From Bacteroidales bacterium UBA1192 (GTDB lineage Bacteria > Bacteroidota > Bacteroidia > Bacteroidales > Bacteroidaceae), in the NCBI GenBank assembly GCA_002310175.1, contig DBYG01000019.1:1-57435 (forward strand): a DNA stretch of 57,435 nt, in the 5' to 3' direction. Below the pieces are notes generated by a model. The model saw only the letters and a list, made by a program, of their open reading frames with translations. It had not been told where the DNA came from and did not search any database. This document shows positions 9,151 through 17,142 of this stretch, in pieces. The position numbers and the translations under genes were made by a program. How positions within the stretch are numbered: the first letter of the stretch is position 1; the number at the start of each line of letters is the position of its first letter.

Positions 9151-9725
9151 CGGTAAAGATTCAATTCCTTTATGGTTGCGGCAACTGTTGCCGGGACCAT
9201 TTTTTTTATGGATTTTCCCTGTCGGATCAGGTTCACTATCTGTGTGGAGCTGATGTCAATCAGCGGACAGTCCAGTAGTGTAACGCCTTCAGGCAGTTCT
9301 CCTACCGGTGATCCTGTTCTGGGATATACGATGATAGGAAAGTTTTCCAATATGTATCTGTTGTCATACCAGCGGTCAAACTTCTCCCAATTGTCCGCCC
9401 CTATGGTCAGGATGAAGCGGCGCTCAGGATAGTCGGAGGTGATGTGCCTTAGGGTGTCTGCCGAGTAAGAGGGTATGGGCAGTTTAAACTCATAGTCCGA
9501 TGCCATGATTCCGTCCAATCCTTCAACGGCATCGCATGCCATCCTGTATCTGAGCTGGTCATCAAGAAGCTGCTTGCCTTTCTTCCATGGGTTACACGGT
9601 GTCACCATGAGCCACAACTCATCAGCCAGACCCTGTTCAATGACACTTCTGGCTATGGCTATGTGTCCGTTGTGAAGAGGGTTGAAGGTACCTCCGAAGA
9701 GAGCGGTCCTTATGGATTCAGACAT
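9147..9725 (-). CDS. nadD: Nicotinate-nucleotide adenylyltransferase
   Basis: A 192-residue NadD that adenylates nicotinate mononucleotide in NAD synthesis. The nucleotidyltransferase signature is intact: FGGTFNPLHNGHIAIA at the N-terminus (the GxFxPxHxGH motif) and ISSTQIVNLIRQGKS near the C-terminus (the ISSTxIR-like motif, here with Gln in place of the usual Arg neighbour). WLMVTPCNPWKKGK lies in the substrate-binding region. It is the last gene of yicC-gmk-nadD, overlapping gmk by 8 bases, so translation is probably coupled. Confidence 0.95.
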   Translation of the reverse strand: MSESIRTALFGGTFNPLHNGHIAIARSVIEQGLADELWLMVTPCNPWKKGKQLLDDQLRYRMACDAVEGLDGIMASDYEFKLPIPSYSADTLRHITSDYPERRFILTIGADNWEKFDRWYDNRYILENFPIIVYPRTGSPVGELPEGVTLLDCPLIDISSTQIVNLIRQGKSIKKMVPATVAATIKELNLYR

Positions 9726-10287
9726 TGAGAAACTCCTTTACGCGGGTTAAGGTCTCCTCTACCGCAGTTTCAAGCTCGTCATTTATGATGACTGTGTCAA
9801 AAAACGGTGCGAAAGTAAGCTCGTAGGATGCCTTTGCCACTCTTTTTGAAATCATCTCCGGAGCATCGGTCCCTCTCTTTACAAGCCTGCGTTCCAGCTC
9901 CGCTATGGAAGGCGGCTGTATGAATATTGAGAGAGCCCTCTCTCCAAAATACTCCTTTATGTTACATCCTCCCTTGACATCCACATCGAAAACTACGTTC
10001 ATCCCTTCATCAAGGTTTTTTTCAACCTGCTCCTTGAGCGTTCCGTAGAAACAGTCGGGATAAACCTCTTCATATTCCAGGAATTCACCGGCAGCAATAC
10101 GGCGGCGGAACTCGTCGGCTGAGAGAAAGAAGTACTCCACACCGTTCTGCTCTAAACCGCGGGGAGCGCGGCTGGTGGCCGATATGGAGAACACCATCCT
10201 GAGTTCTGGATGTTCAAGCAACCTGTTTACTATGGTGGACTTACCGGATCCCGATGGTGCTGAAAAAATAAGACATTTCCCTTTCAT
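9718..10287 (-). CDS. gmk: Guanylate kinase
   Basis: A 189-residue guanylate kinase converting GMP to GDP. The P-loop APSGSGKST is at residues 10-18. The GMP-binding elements follow as SATSRAPRGLEQNGVEYFF and EFLEYEEVY, then VDVKGGCNIKEYF, and a lid-like segment with RLVKRGTDAPEMISKR. The length is typical. It sits 3 bp after yicC and overlaps nadD; YicC and Gmk genes are neighbours in many bacteria. Confidence 0.97.
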   Translation of the reverse strand: MKGKCLIFSAPSGSGKSTIVNRLLEHPELRMVFSISATSRAPRGLEQNGVEYFFLSADEFRRRIAAGEFLEYEEVYPDCFYGTLKEQVEKNLDEGMNVVFDVDVKGGCNIKEYFGERALSIFIQPPSIAELERRLVKRGTDAPEMISKRVAKASYELTFAPFFDTVIINDELETAVEETLTRVKEFLNV

Positions 10288-10290
10288 GGC

Positions 10291-11166
10291 CTACATCACG
10301 TTAAGTACCTGTTCCTTAATCTGCTCCAGCTCATCTTTCATACGCACCACTATGTTCTGCATCTCGGCCTGGTTGCTCTTGCTGCCCAGTGTGTTTATTT
10401 CACGGCCCATCTCCTGGGCTATGAATCCCAGCTTCTTACCCTGTCCGTGACCCTCCTCAAGAGTCTTGATGAAGTAGTCCAGATGATTGGTCAGGCGTTG
10501 TTTCTCCTCACTGATATCCAGTTTCTCTATGTAGAATATCATCTCTTGCTCAAAGCGGTTCTCGTCATAGTTCTTTCCCACAGCATCGAGCAGGGAGGTA
10601 CGCATGCGCTCTTTTATCCTGGTAATCCGATCCTTTTCATACGGCTCGACCGATGCCAGTAGGGAAGAGATGTTCAGAATCTTCTCGCGGAATTTCTTTT
10701 CCAGTGCCACACCCTCAGCCTTGCGATATTCCACAAGTGCCGCAATGGCGCTGTCCACGGCTTTTGATACCGCTTGCCATTCCGCTTCGCTCACCTCATC
10801 TTGCTGGCTCGTGCTGAGTACCTCGGGCATGCGTAGAACTGTGGATATGATGTCATCAGGAACCTTGTACTCCGTACTCAAGGCAATAGTTTCAATCTGC
10901 TTGAGATAACTGTTGAATACGGTTGCGTTTATGGTCTGTGCTCCAGATGCGGAGGAGCTGTCTACATAAATCGCAAGATCCACCTTGCCGCGTTCCAGAG
11001 CAGCGGTTATGCGTGAACGGATGTCAAGTTCTCTGTCACGGAAGGCGGGGATAATCTTGGCCGATATATCCATTGCCTTGCTGTTGAGCGACTTTATTTC
11101 CACTATCACCTTACGGTTCCCGGTTTCGGCAGTGGCCTTGCCGTAACCTGTCATTGACTGAATCAT
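10291..11166 (-). CDS. yicC: YicC-family endoribonuclease
   Basis: A 291-residue YicC/YloC-family protein, a group shown in enterobacteria to act in RNA turnover. The N-terminus MIQSMTGYGKATAE is the family signature, and the C-terminal DUF1732 region contains EEGHGQGKKLGFIAQEMGREINTLGSKSN, also diagnostic. The ATG at 11166 is chosen over the TTG four codons upstream because homologues begin at MIxSMTGYG. Its promoter (-7 TAATTTTG at 11189-11196) would give a leader of roughly 17 bases. It leads the yicC-gmk-nadD unit. Confidence 0.92.
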   Translation of the reverse strand: MIQSMTGYGKATAETGNRKVIVEIKSLNSKAMDISAKIIPAFRDRELDIRSRITAALERGKVDLAIYVDSSSASGAQTINATVFNSYLKQIETIALSTEYKVPDDIISTVLRMPEVLSTSQQDEVSEAEWQAVSKAVDSAIAALVEYRKAEGVALEKKFREKILNISSLLASVEPYEKDRITRIKERMRTSLLDAVGKNYDENRFEQEMIFYIEKLDISEEKQRLTNHLDYFIKTLEEGHGQGKKLGFIAQEMGREINTLGSKSNQAEMQNIVVRMKDELEQIKEQVLNVM

Positions 11167-11188
11167 ATTGTAATCCAAAAATTTTATG

Positions 11189-11196
11189 CAAAATTA
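11189..11196 (-). promoter_or_regulatory. -7 promoter box for yicC-gmk-nadD
   Basis: TAATTTTG on the minus strand, exact to TAnnTTTG. It lies inside a 17-base sequence, AAATGACTAATTTTGCA (minus strand, 11187-11203), that recurs unchanged at the PASTA operon promoter near 40.8 kb. Confidence 0.6.
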
Positions 11197-11218
11197 GTCA
11201 TTTCCCATTAAAAAAACA

Positions 11219-11226
11219 TATATTCG
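11219..11226 (+). promoter_or_regulatory. Probable -7 box for the rubrerythrin gene
   Basis: TATATTCG, one mismatch from TAnnTTTG, 50 bases before the ATG at 11276. The leader between them holds two head-to-tail copies of ATACAAACCAA (11239-11260) and is otherwise rich in A and C with no purine-rich ribosome site. Confidence 0.4.
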
Positions 11227-11275
11227 CAATCTGACCATATACAAACCAAATACAAACCAATAAATACAAAAGATT

Positions 11276-11830
11276 ATGAAAAAGAAATTCATCTGCACGG
11301 TATGCGGATATGTACATGAGGGAGATGAGGCACCCGAACGTTGCCCACAGTGTAAAGCACCCAGAGAGAAATTCAAGGAGGTAGTACAGGGTGGTGATTC
11401 CCTGCAGTTTGCCTGCGAGCATATAATAGGCGTAGCCAAGGACAGTTCAGAGGAGATGATGAAGGAGTTGCGTATGCAGTTCGAGGGCGAATGCTCCGAG
11501 GTGGGTATGTATTTAGCCATGAGCCGTCAGGCTGACCGTGAGGGTTATCCGGAGATTGCCGAAGCTTTCCGCCGCTATGCCTTTGAGGAGGCCGATCATG
11601 CCGCCCGTTTTGCCGAGCTGGTAGGTGATGTGGTGTGGGATACCAAGACTAATGTTGAGAAGCGTATGAATGCCGAGCATGGCGCATGTGAGGGCAAACT
11701 GCGTCTGGCTACCATAGCCAAACAGCAGAACTGGGATGCCATTCACGACACTGTTCATGAGATGGCTAAGGACGAGGCCCGTCATGGAAAGGGATTCGAG
11801 GGCCTGTTCAAGCGTTATTTCGGCAAATAA
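11276..11830 (+). CDS. Reverse-type rubrerythrin, N-terminal rubredoxin domain
   Basis: A 184-residue non-haem iron protein that reduces hydrogen peroxide in anaerobes. The order of domains is rubredoxin first (CTVCGYVHEGDEAPERCPQC, residues about 5-25), then a ferritin-like four-helix domain from about residue 45, with EGECSEVGMYL, FEEADHAARF, EHGACEGK and KDEARHGKGF supplying the diiron Glu/His ligands. Classical rubrerythrins carry rubredoxin at the C-terminus, so this is the reversed architecture. It is monocistronic: divergent from yicC and closed by a strong terminator at 11863. A peroxide-defence role fits an obligate anaerobe. Electron donor is not evident from neighbours. Confidence 0.92.
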   Translation: MKKKFICTVCGYVHEGDEAPERCPQCKAPREKFKEVVQGGDSLQFACEHIIGVAKDSSEEMMKELRMQFEGECSEVGMYLAMSRQADREGYPEIAEAFRRYAFEEADHAARFAELVGDVVWDTKTNVEKRMNAEHGACEGKLRLATIAKQQNWDAIHDTVHEMAKDEARHGKGFEGLFKRYFGK

Positions 11831-11862
11831 AAAACGTTTATTTTACGTTAAAAACGGATTAA

Positions 11863-11904
11863 AGGCCGTATCGGGACAGAATTAGGCCCCGATACGGCCT
11901 TTTC
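11863..11904 (+). terminator. Intrinsic terminator after rubrerythrin
   Basis: A 13-bp perfect stem (AGGCCGTATCGGG at 11863-11875 with its complement at 11888-11900), a 12-base loop, then TTTTCC. It separates rubrerythrin from tsaB. Confidence 0.85.
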
Positions 11905-11921
11905 CTTTGGAAAAATATCCT

Positions 11922-11929
11922 TACCTTCG
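11922..11929 (+). promoter_or_regulatory. Probable -7 box for the tsaB-murA operon
   Basis: TACCTTCG, one mismatch from TAnnTTTG, 26 bases upstream of the tsaB ATG at 11955 and just after the rubrerythrin terminator. No clear -33 at standard spacing. Confidence 0.4.
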
Positions 11930-11954
11930 CAGATTAATAGGGTCAAATCCTGAG

Positions 11955-12644
11955 ATGAGTGTAATATTGCACATAGAATCGGCAACCGAAGGCTGTTCAG
12001 TTGCCGTAAGCGATGAGGGGCAGCTGCTGTTTGACAAGGCTGACCGTGAGGGTCACAACAATGCTGTCTCACTTGGAGTGCTGGTTGATGAGGCGCTCGC
12101 TCTTATCGACAGCCGCGGGCTTAAGCCGGATGCCGTTGCAGTAAGCGAGGGCCCGGGCTCATATACAGGCTTGCGGATAGGTGTATCGATGGCCAAAGGC
12201 ATTTGTTACGGCCGGGGGATCAGACTGATTTCAGTCTCCACTCTCAAACTGCTCTGCGTGCAGCCGTTACTCTCTCTTGAACTTCCTGATGATGCTCTGC
12301 TCTGTCCCATGATAGACGCCCGCCGCATGGAGGTGTATAGTGCCGTCTATGACAGGGCGCTGAACCCGGTGCGTGAGATACGGGCTGACATCGTGGACGG
12401 AAGCACATACATGGAGTATCTGGACAGCCATCCTGTATGGTTCATGGGTAACGGTGCCGCCAAATGTCGGGAGACCATAAACCATCCCGACGCGCATTTC
12501 CTGGATGACATAAATCCGGAGGCCCGCTGGATGTTCCCGCTGGCCGAGCAGGCGTTCAATAGGGAGGAGTTCCGTGATGTGGCCTATTTTGAGCCCTACT
12601 ATCTGAAAGATTTCATAGCTGTTAAACCTAAAAAGCTGGTTTGA
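11955..12644 (+). CDS. tsaB: tRNA N6-threonylcarbamoyladenosine synthesis protein TsaB
   Basis: A 229-residue TsaB, the inactive paralogue that partners TsaD and TsaE in making t6A at tRNA position 37. It begins ILHIESATEGCSVAVS, the ASKHA fold start, and has SEGPGSYTGLRIGVSMAKG, the TsaB/TsaD signature, followed by CPMIDARRMEVYSA. The ATG at 11955 is used rather than the upstream in-frame 11907, because the upstream part overlaps the terminator tail and the -7 box. It is the first gene of a long unit and its stop overlaps the next start by one base. Confidence 0.93.
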   Translation: MSVILHIESATEGCSVAVSDEGQLLFDKADREGHNNAVSLGVLVDEALALIDSRGLKPDAVAVSEGPGSYTGLRIGVSMAKGICYGRGIRLISVSTLKLLCVQPLLSLELPDDALLCPMIDARRMEVYSAVYDRALNPVREIRADIVDGSTYMEYLDSHPVWFMGNGAAKCRETINHPDAHFLDDINPEARWMFPLAEQAFNREEFRDVAYFEPYYLKDFIAVKPKKLV

Positions 12645-13246
12645 TGAACTACAATACGCAACGAGAGAAACTGCCCATGCCTGAGTATGGACGTGCTGTG
12701 CAGGATATGGTTGACTATGCCGTAACGATTGAAGACAGGAAAGAACGTGAGAGTTGTGCCAGAAGTATTATCGCTATCATGGGCAGTATGTTCCCTGCAC
12801 TCAGGGACGTACCCGATTTCCAGGGCAAGTTATGGGATCATCTTGCGTTCATGTCGGATTATAAGCTTGATATAGATTATCCTTATCCCATTACAAAGTT
12901 GGAAAAGGAGAGACAGTTGCCTGACACTATCAGTTATCCCGCCGGTGACATAAGGTTTCGTCATTACGGGCGGATTATTCCGGAGATGCTGGATGTGGCC
13001 GCATCCTTGCCTGAGGGACCGGAACGCAACCAACTGTTACACCTGACTGCGGTACAGATGAAAAAAGACCTCATGCTTTGGAACAAGGAGATGGTGGACG
13101 ATGCACGCATAGCATCTGATATAGACTGGTATTCCAAAGGGAAGTTGAGACTTCAGGAGGGTGAGCTGGATGTGACCTTCTCTTCGGCACCGCATCAGCA
13201 GCGTCAGCAGCAGTACGGCAAGAAAAAGAACAAACGCAGATATTGA
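12644..13246 (+). CDS. DUF4290 protein of unknown function
   Basis: A 200-residue cytosolic protein matching the Bacteroidota-restricted DUF4290 family, which has no assigned function. Recognisable stretches are YNTQREKLPMPEYGRAVQDM, ERESCARSIIAIMGSMFP and KLWDHLAFMSDYKLDIDYP. The C-terminus is short, Gln-rich and basic (QQRQQQYGKKKNKRRY), a tail that could touch nucleic acid. There is no signal peptide or membrane segment. The ATG at 12644 overlaps the tsaB stop by one base. Its fixed place between tsaB and murA suggests a housekeeping role, which is inference only. Confidence 0.85.
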   Translation: MNYNTQREKLPMPEYGRAVQDMVDYAVTIEDRKERESCARSIIAIMGSMFPALRDVPDFQGKLWDHLAFMSDYKLDIDYPYPITKLEKERQLPDTISYPAGDIRFRHYGRIIPEMLDVAASLPEGPERNQLLHLTAVQMKKDLMLWNKEMVDDARIASDIDWYSKGKLRLQEGELDVTFSSAPHQQRQQQYGKKKNKRRY

Positions 13247-13256
13247 AATCAAGGAT

Positions 13257-14564
13257 ATGCCGTCATTTGTCATAGAAGGAGGCCGAAGCCTCAAGGGGAC
13301 CATATGCCCTCAAGGTGCCAAGAATGAGGTGCTGCAGATACTCTGTTCCGTGCTTCTGACCCCTGAGGTGGTGACCGTTTCCAATGTTCCTGACATATTG
13401 GATGTGAGAAATCTCATAGGTATGCTCATCAAGTTGGGTGTCAAGGTGCGCAATACAGCTCCGGGCGAATGGTCTTTTCAGGCAGATGACATTGATTCTG
13501 AGTATGCCGAGAGTATGGATTTCGTAACACGCAGTGCCGGATTGCGCGGATCTGTCATGCTGCTTGGTCCGCTGCTTGCCCGTTTCGGTCATGCCGTGGT
13601 GAGCAAGCCGGGAGGCGACAAGATAGGCCGCCGTCGTGTGGATACGCATATCAGGGGATTTGAGGCTCTCGGTGCCACATTCAGTCTCAATGAGGCACGG
13701 GGATATTATGAGTTGAAAGCAGAACAGCTGAAGGGCTGTTTCATGCTGTTGGACGAGGCCTCTGTGACAGGAACCGCCAATATCGTTATGGCTGCTGTCA
13801 GGGCTGAGGGTATAACAACCATCTATAATGCGGCCTGTGAGCCTTACGTGCAGCAGCTTTGCCGAATGCTTGTAAAGATGGGCGCCAGGATCACTGGAAT
13901 AGGCAGTAACCTGCTGACGATACACGGTGTTGATGAACTTCACGGAGCATCCCATAACGTGCTTCCGGACATGATTGAGATAGGCAGTTTCATAGGTATG
14001 GCTGCCATGACATCAAGTGAGATTACCATTAAGGATGTGTCATTTCATAATCTGGGAATCATTCCCGAGAGTTTCAGCCGTCTGGGAATCAGGATGGAAC
14101 AGCAGGGAGAGGACCTTTATATCCCGGCCCAGGAACATTATCAGATTGAGTCGTTCATAGACGGGTCCATAATGACAATAGCCGATGCTCCATGGCCGGG
14201 ACTTACCCCTGACCTTCTCAGTGTCCTTCTGGTTACTGCCACGCAGGCCAACGGCAGCGTTCTTATACATCAGAAGATGTTCGAAAGCCGACTGTTCTTT
14301 GTGGACAATCTTATAGACATGGGTGCTCAGGTGATTCTTTGTGACCCGCATCGTGTGGTTGTTATAGGACATGACAGACGTTTTCCGTTGCAGGCCAGAC
14401 GCATGACATCGCCTGATATCCGTGCGGGTATAGCATTGCTGATAGCTGCCATGAGCGCACAGGGGACAAGCCGCATTGACAATATCGGTCAGATAGACAG
14501 GGGGTATCAGAATATTGATATACGCCTCAACGCATTGGGTGCGCATATAGAGAGGATAGAGTGA
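13257..14564 (+). CDS. murA: UDP-GlcNAc 1-carboxyvinyltransferase with Asp at the Cys115 position
   Basis: A 435-residue MurA that transfers enolpyruvate to UDP-GlcNAc, the first committed step of peptidoglycan synthesis. The N-terminal GAKNEVLQILC segment and the SVTGTANIVMAA and DMIEIGSFIGMAA segments are typical. The loop that carries the fosfomycin-reactive Cys115 in E. coli reads KPGGDKIGRRRVDTHI here, with Asp121 in that place. Cys-to-Asp exchange is known to keep activity while preventing covalent inactivation by fosfomycin, so intrinsic resistance at the target is expected. It lies mid-operon between DUF4290 and rimM. Confidence 0.96.
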   Translation: MPSFVIEGGRSLKGTICPQGAKNEVLQILCSVLLTPEVVTVSNVPDILDVRNLIGMLIKLGVKVRNTAPGEWSFQADDIDSEYAESMDFVTRSAGLRGSVMLLGPLLARFGHAVVSKPGGDKIGRRRVDTHIRGFEALGATFSLNEARGYYELKAEQLKGCFMLLDEASVTGTANIVMAAVRAEGITTIYNAACEPYVQQLCRMLVKMGARITGIGSNLLTIHGVDELHGASHNVLPDMIEIGSFIGMAAMTSSEITIKDVSFHNLGIIPESFSRLGIRMEQQGEDLYIPAQEHYQIESFIDGSIMTIADAPWPGLTPDLLSVLLVTATQANGSVLIHQKMFESRLFFVDNLIDMGAQVILCDPHRVVVIGHDRRFPLQARRMTSPDIRAGIALLIAAMSAQGTSRIDNIGQIDRGYQNIDIRLNALGAHIERIE

Positions 14565-14565
14565 G

Positions 14566-15084
14566 ATGATTGACATGAACAGTCTGGTCAGGGTGGGCAG
14601 AGTGCTGAAGTCCCACGGTGTGAACGGAGAGATGGCGGTTTCCGTTCCTGCATCCCTTGACTGGACGGATGAGACAGACTGTCTTATATGTATCATGGAC
14701 GGAATACCCGTTCCTTTTTTCATCGAGTCAATCAGGGACAAGAGCAGCAATGTCATACTGGTCAAGTTCGAGGGGTATGACAATGTGGATGAGATAAGAC
14801 GGTTCATGGGTGTTGAGGTATTCATTCCTGCCCGTTTTGTGGTGGATCAGGATTCCGGCGAACTGACTTGGGAGACGTTTATAGGGTGGGAGATCGTGGA
14901 TGTTGCCGAGGGCCCCATGGGACACATAAAGGCGGTGGATGATTCCACTCCGAACATATTGTTCCTTGTCAATGACTCTGAGAGAGATCGTATCATACCT
15001 GCTAATCCTGACTGGATAGTGGAGATTGACAGGGATGTCAGGATATTGAGATACAACTTGCCGGAGGGCCTGGCAGAACTTTGA
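14566..15084 (+). CDS. rimM: 16S rRNA processing protein RimM
   Basis: A 172-residue RimM, an assembly factor for the 30S head that binds ribosomal protein S19. The N-terminal domain starts VRVGRVLKSHGVNGEMAVS, matching the GxIxxxHGxxGE family pattern, and includes FIESIRDKSSNVILVKFEGYDN. The C-terminal PRC-barrel begins ETFIGWEIVDVAEGPMGHIKAV. The ATG lies 1 bp past the murA stop, so the pair is probably translationally coupled. Its linkage with murA and the downstream peptidase is common in Bacteroidales. Confidence 0.93.
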   Translation: MIDMNSLVRVGRVLKSHGVNGEMAVSVPASLDWTDETDCLICIMDGIPVPFFIESIRDKSSNVILVKFEGYDNVDEIRRFMGVEVFIPARFVVDQDSGELTWETFIGWEIVDVAEGPMGHIKAVDDSTPNILFLVNDSERDRIIPANPDWIVEIDRDVRILRYNLPEGLAEL

Positions 15085-15094
15085 TTACTTAAGA

Positions 15095-15979
15095 ATGAAG
15101 AGCCTTAAGAAAAGAAGGAAATCCATAGGACGTATGAGCCTGCTGCGCAGGTTCACCTACCGTTACCGTGTCTCTGTTGTCAATGAGGATGAGCAGAAGG
15201 AGGTTTTGGGAACCAGGTTGTCCGTTTTCTATTTTTCCGTTGGCATATTCCTTATAGGTCTTATCGGTGCTTTGATAGGAAACAGGATTTCCCTGATGAA
15301 ATCACAACCCTATTCTGTTGATAGTGATTATAAACTGCGGCAGACTGTTATTGATGATGCTCTCAGGGTTGACTCACTTATGAGCGTGATGGAGACACGC
15401 AACAGGTACTTGTCAAATATTCAGGAAATAATAGCCGGAAGGGTAAGCACGGACACTGTCATCAGGATTGACTCTTTATCATTGCAGAAGAGTGTTGAAC
15501 TGATGGAACCTACAAGCCGTGAAGAGGAGTTCGTCCGTCAGTTCGAGGAGGCTGAACGCTATAACATAACCTCGCAGTCAGTTCCTATGCAGGATATCCG
15601 TTCAATGAGTCTGTTCAGGCCTACCCAGGGTCTTGTGGCATCCAGTTTCAACACCCTTGACTCCCATTTCGGTGTGGATATTGCCGCCAGTCCCAATCAG
15701 AGTGTGGTCTCTGTACTTGACGGTACGGTGCTGGTCAGCTCCTTTACGGCAGAATCAGGATATACTATCTGTGTGGTTCATCCGGGGGAACTGGTGTCAG
15801 TTTACAAGCATTGCGAGTCTTTACTCCGGAAATCCGGCGATAAGGTCCGTCAGGGTGAAGTCATTGCCCTCGTGGGACGTAATACCGGAGGTGGCGAGAC
15901 TCCAGGTTCACACCTGCATTTTGAATTATGGTATCAGGGTCAGCCTATTGACCCGGAAAAATATATATTGTTCCAGTGA
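15095..15979 (+). CDS. Membrane-anchored M23 (LytM) metallopeptidase
   Basis: A 294-residue envelope protein with a basic cytoplasmic N-terminus, one transmembrane segment at about residues 45-65 (FYFSVGIFLIGLIGALIG), a linker that is probably helical, and a C-terminal LytM/M23 domain. The zinc motifs are intact: SHFGVDIAA (HxxxD) and HLHFELW (HxH). It probably cleaves peptidoglycan peptides or activates amidases, as LytM proteins do; which one cannot be told. It follows rimM by 10 bp and its TGA overlaps the GTG start of dxr. Confidence 0.9.
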   Translation: MKSLKKRRKSIGRMSLLRRFTYRYRVSVVNEDEQKEVLGTRLSVFYFSVGIFLIGLIGALIGNRISLMKSQPYSVDSDYKLRQTVIDDALRVDSLMSVMETRNRYLSNIQEIIAGRVSTDTVIRIDSLSLQKSVELMEPTSREEEFVRQFEEAERYNITSQSVPMQDIRSMSLFRPTQGLVASSFNTLDSHFGVDIAASPNQSVVSVLDGTVLVSSFTAESGYTICVVHPGELVSVYKHCESLLRKSGDKVRQGEVIALVGRNTGGGETPGSHLHFELWYQGQPIDPEKYILFQ

Positions 15980-17139
15980 AACAGATAGCGATATTAGGTT
16001 CAACAGGTTCTATAGGGAGACAAGCGCTTGATGTCATTTCTTCCCATCCTGATGAGTATCAGGTATATGCTTTGACTGCCAATAACAGTGTGGATATGCT
16101 TATTGAGCAGGCGTTAAGGTTCAAACCCGAGGCAGTGGTCATAGCCAATGAGCAGCATTACGCCAGACTTAAGGAGGCGTTGGCCGGTCAGCCCATAAAG
16201 GTGTATGCAGGTTCTGATGCCATCAATCAGATTGTAACGGCAGATCCTATAGACATTGTGCTGGCATCGATGGTGGGATTTGCAGGTCTCTGCCCCACCA
16301 TAGAGGCCATAAAGGCAGGAAAGGTCATAGCATTGGCCAACAAGGAGACAATGGTTGTGGCAGGAGAGCTTATAACATCGCTTGCATTGCAGTACAAAAC
16401 CCCCATTCTTCCGGTGGACTCGGAGCACTCTGCCATATTCCAGTGCCTGAGCGGAGAGTCTATGAACCCTGTTGAGAAGATTCTGCTTACCGCCAGCGGC
16501 GGCCCGTTCCGCATCTTGGGTAAGGATCAGCTCAAGACAGTAACAAAGGCGCAGGCATTGAAGCATCCCAACTGGGATATGGGAGCCAAGATAACCATAG
16601 ACTCCGCTTCCATGATGAACAAGGGGTTTGAGGTTATTGAGGCCAAATGGCTGTTCGGGGTGCCATACAGCAAGATACAGGTGGTGGTGCACCCGCAGTC
16701 AGTCATCCACTCAATGGTTCAGTTTGCCGATGGAGCGGTGAAGGCACAGCTCGGTGCGCCTGATATGCGTCTGCCTATACAGTACGCTTTTTCTTATCCT
16801 CGCCGTCTTGAGGCCGGTTTCCCAAGGGTGGATTTTACAGAATTAGGGACACTCACGTTTGAGGAACCGGATACTGACCGTTTCCGGAATCTTGCACTTG
16901 CTTATGAGGCGCTTGAACGCGGCGGCAACATGCCTTGCATATTGAATGCGGCCAATGAGGTATGTGTGGCAGCGTTCCTGCATGATGAGATAGGTTTCCT
17001 TCAGATGAGTGATGTAATAGCTGATACAATGGCTCGCATCCCGTTCCGTAAGGTGTCATCACTTGAAGACTATATTGAGACCGATGCCGAGTCACGGCGT
17101 GTGGCGGCATCATTGATAAACCCAAGAAAAAATAATTGA
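15976..17139 (+). CDS. dxr: 1-deoxy-D-xylulose 5-phosphate reductoisomerase
   Basis: A 387-residue Dxr, the NADPH-dependent second enzyme of the MEP isoprenoid pathway. The nucleotide-binding start QIAILGSTGSIGRQALDVI, the catalytic region LPVDSEHSAIFQCL, ASGGPFR, and HPNWDMGAKITIDSASMMNKGFE are all intact. The start is a GTG whose last two bases form part of the preceding gene's TGA, so it depends on coupled translation. Fosmidomycin would be the matching inhibitor class by family. Confidence 0.97.
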   Translation: MKQIAILGSTGSIGRQALDVISSHPDEYQVYALTANNSVDMLIEQALRFKPEAVVIANEQHYARLKEALAGQPIKVYAGSDAINQIVTADPIDIVLASMVGFAGLCPTIEAIKAGKVIALANKETMVVAGELITSLALQYKTPILPVDSEHSAIFQCLSGESMNPVEKILLTASGGPFRILGKDQLKTVTKAQALKHPNWDMGAKITIDSASMMNKGFEVIEAKWLFGVPYSKIQVVVHPQSVIHSMVQFADGAVKAQLGAPDMRLPIQYAFSYPRRLEAGFPRVDFTELGTLTFEEPDTDRFRNLALAYEALERGGNMPCILNAANEVCVAAFLHDEIGFLQMSDVIADTMARIPFRKVSSLEDYIETDAESRRVAASLINPRKNN

Positions 17140-17142
17140 TAC

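Noticed and set aside
13263..13955. 230-codon minus-strand frame across murA
   Set aside because: Shadow of murA; no signature of its own and no promoter in a suitable place.
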